Shown here piece by piece: positions 52,501-56,023 of a stretch of DNA of 64,000 nucleotides. The stretch lies in NCBI GenBank assembly GCA_018292915.2, contig JACVVK020000144.1, positions 410,001 through 474,000 of the forward strand. Direction: 5' to 3'. Under the pieces are notes generated by a model. It had not been told where the DNA came from, searched no databases, and saw only the letters and a list, made by a program, of their open reading frames with translations. The position numbers and the translations under genes were made by a program. Each line of letters opens with the position of its first letter. Within the stretch, counting starts at the first letter, position 1. The stretch is from Batillaria attramentaria. Taxonomy: Eukaryota; Mollusca; Gastropoda; Batillariidae.

Positions 52501-54577
52501 AGCGAACCGACAAGTTCCGCGGCTAGCCTCGATGCTCTGCGAGACCCCGTGGTGGCGAGCGTCGCCACAGGGGAAGGCAATCCGTCAGGATCGGGCGTGA
52601 TAGTGGAGATGTCCGGTGCTCCGTCCTTGTCGTCGGGGAGCTCGCTCGTGGGCAGGGAGAGCTTGAGATCAGTCTCCTCACCCATGGACGTGGCCGATGA
52701 TCGGCGATCTCCGTCTGATGCTGGCCACTTGGATCTGTCCCAGCCGAGTGTGATCGTGCACACTGCGTCGTCCCTGGCATCACAGCCATCAACTGGTAAG
52801 CGTTACAAGTGTCTTTTTGACCCATGTGAGTCTGTGCTATAGCCCGACGTAGCTTGTTGTCTCGTCTTGTCTGTCTGCTCACGGCAAACTTCAGCATCGG
52901 CTTTTCAGAACTATAAACAGTAGACAGAATGGTCGGTTGTTTTTTTTTTCAAGCCTTTCTAAGCATGTTTTGTATGACATCTCTGTAGGGTCAAGGTCAC
53001 AGGTACATGATGAAACTTCAAGAAATGCATATTTTCTCATTTACTCAACAACTCGGGGGCGGTCGGTGGTCCAGTGGTTAAAACTTTGACACCAGTGCGA
53101 GAGATCAGGTTCGAGTCCCGCTCGGGACAAAGAATTGTTCCTTCTTGTATGTGGCACCGTTCATTTGGGCCGATCATTGAGGGTTCTCTCTGGGTACACT
53201 GGCTTCCTCCAACTTTGCTTTGGAAATAATCAAAAATTAAAAAAACAAAAAACAAAAAAAAATGTAAAAAATTCTGAACTTAAATTGCTGAGCTGAGTCT
53301 TCGCACCATGTGATCGTAGTGTTGTGTTCATGTCCAGTTTTTGAGAGAATGCATGTGATTCACGTGAGCGTGCGTGTTGGATGCAGTTTGAGCCTATTCA
53401 TGACTTTGGGTAAAGCACCTATGCAATACTCATCATTATTATTATTACTATGACTCAACCCAAACTTGACCCTTGTTGCTGACATTCAGGTCCAGAGGGA
53501 AGCTCCAGCCAGTCCACCTCTGCCGCATCACAGGACACGCAAGGGACATCACACACTGGTTCGGACGCCACACAGTTGTCTTCTCCTCTTCGAGTCCGCT
53601 CGCTGCCGACGCTGTCGTCTTCCTCCCTGACGCCATCCTCGCTAGAGAGCAACAACCAGTTCCAGAACCTCATCGCCGTGGCAACCGCGTCGGTGGCTGG
53701 TTCTCTGGCGTCACTGCCTTCGGTTTCTTCAGGGTGAGTGTAGTGCTTCTGTGTGAAGAGCGCTATGTCGTTTTGTGAAAGGGCCTAAGCACTTATCAGA
53801 TCCATTGCACTTGGGGCTTTTGCCAAATAATGAAAGGCCTGTTCAGCTGTGAGATTGGTTGCTTGTACGCACTGAGCTGTACGGAAACCAGCTCTTTGTT
53901 AAAAATGGTGAAGATCACGCCGTCAGTCCTTATCTCTGGTTGCCATAGTGTTGTGCGTTTAACAGTGTGGTATGGCAGTATGGGAAAACAAATGAACAGT
54001 AAAACAGCATTGCTAGAAAAATTTGACTTGAATCAGGTAGATTTTTTGCCTTTGAGTGTTGACCGTTTTGGTCTACAAACAATGGGAAAAAAACACAGAA
54101 GATGTTTCACACCCCCCCCCCCCCCCCCCCCCCCACCCAGCAAAAAAAAAAAAAAAAAAAGAAGAAGAAAAAAAAATTGTCTGATGGTTCAAGGCAAGTG
54201 TTATGTATGAAGTCATGGAATTTTCTGGAAACATACTCCTTCCCGTGGACTTGCTGACATTGTGATTGTGTGGACAGGGAGCCCCAGCCGAGCCAGGACA
54301 TGCCACTGGACCTGGTGGGAGCCAATGAAAACGTGTCTAACACGGTGGACATCGAGACCAGTGACCAAGCCGCCAACCTGACGACTCTGACTTCAGTCTC
54401 CACTGCCACCACGCCCGCAAGGTACTAATCTGTCTCCAGGACTGGCTCGCTCCTTTTTTTTTTCTTTTTTTTGGGGGGGGGGGGGTATTATTCATGTCCT
54501 CCTGTTCTGTTATCTATCCCTGTTTTTAGAAACTGCTTCAGCTCTGCCCGCCAACCATTTTGTTCACTCTGCTGTGT

Positions 54578-54626
<49 letters not shown>

Positions 54627-55976
54627 CGTATGTGGCCCGTAGACCCGGTGGGCCTACGCTGGATAGGGTTGGTGGGGGGGGGGGGGGGGGGGGGGGGGGC
54701 GTAGACCCTGTGGGCTATGCTGAATAGGAGTACCCATACTAGACAGGTCATCAGGCAAGGGTCCATCTAAGTTGCCGTCTTCTCCTTGAAAAGTGGGAAA
54801 TCTTGGACAAGAAAGCACGTCAGCTTTGGTTGGCAATCTGTCTACTTAATCACATCCCCACCCACCCCCCCGGTGCTCACAGGGTAGGACTTTTCAGTCT
54901 TGAGCTAAGGGAGAAACACCCGTACAGAAAACTTGATCCAGCCTGCCAAAGAGTGTGTCGGCCACAGTGCAGGTTTCAGGGAGAAATTGGGACACTCATG
55001 CATCAGCGATTATGGTTATACGTTTCATTTCGTGTTACCATTTCATTTTTGTTCCATTTCATCTCATTTCATTTGTTGCATTTCATTTCAGACTACAGTC
55101 GGCTGTGGGCCAGATCGTCACCCACGACATGGTCCTTGGTAGGTGGCGCTTGTCCCTCGACCTGTTCGGACGCGTGTTCTGCGATGACGTGGGTGCCGAG
55201 CCTGGGTCGATCATCAGTGAGCTCGGAGGCTTCCCCGTGAAAGAGAGTCGCTTCCGCCGCGACATGGAGAGGCAGCGAAACGCGCAGCAGCGGGACTTGG
55301 TGCTGGAGGTGGAGCGGGATCGGAGCTCCCTCATCACGCAGACGTTCAAGCAGCTGAACAACAACTACAGCCGCAGAACCAACACCTCCGGCACCCCGCT
55401 GGCCGTCCACAGGGTCAAGGTCACCTTCAAGGACGAGCCGGGCGAGGGCAGCGGTGTCGCTCGCAGTTTCTACACAGCCATCGCAAATGTGGGTGTCCTG
55501 TGCTCCTGACTTGAATACTTCTAGGAAAAAATTCTACAGTAAAGAAATAAACACGATTGATGGGAAGGCTACACGAACTGATTTACCATGATAAGGCCAA
55601 GGTCATTAGGTGCCATGAATTTTACCAAACCCTTTTACTGTGGTAGTGCGTCTTGTCAGAATCCATTTTGAAACGTTTTATTTTTGTAATCACTCCTGGC
55701 AAGATTTTGCATTCTTATTTTGTGGCTGTGAAAGCCAGAGCTAGTGTCCCTCTTCTCTTGTGCTTACACTCTGAAAGTAAGTTTAAACTTTCCCTTCGTA
55801 TTTGTAGGATATTTAGCACAATGATAGCTTTTTCGCTTGTACTTCTAAGGTTTAGTTGTATTCCCATTTTTTTTTTCACAGGCTCTCTTGTCACAAGAAA
55901 AACTACCACCACTAGAAGGGGTTCTTGTGGGAGGAGGGAAGACATTGCAGTACAGTGAGTAATCTTGTGTGTTCGT

Positions 55977-56023
<47 letters not shown>

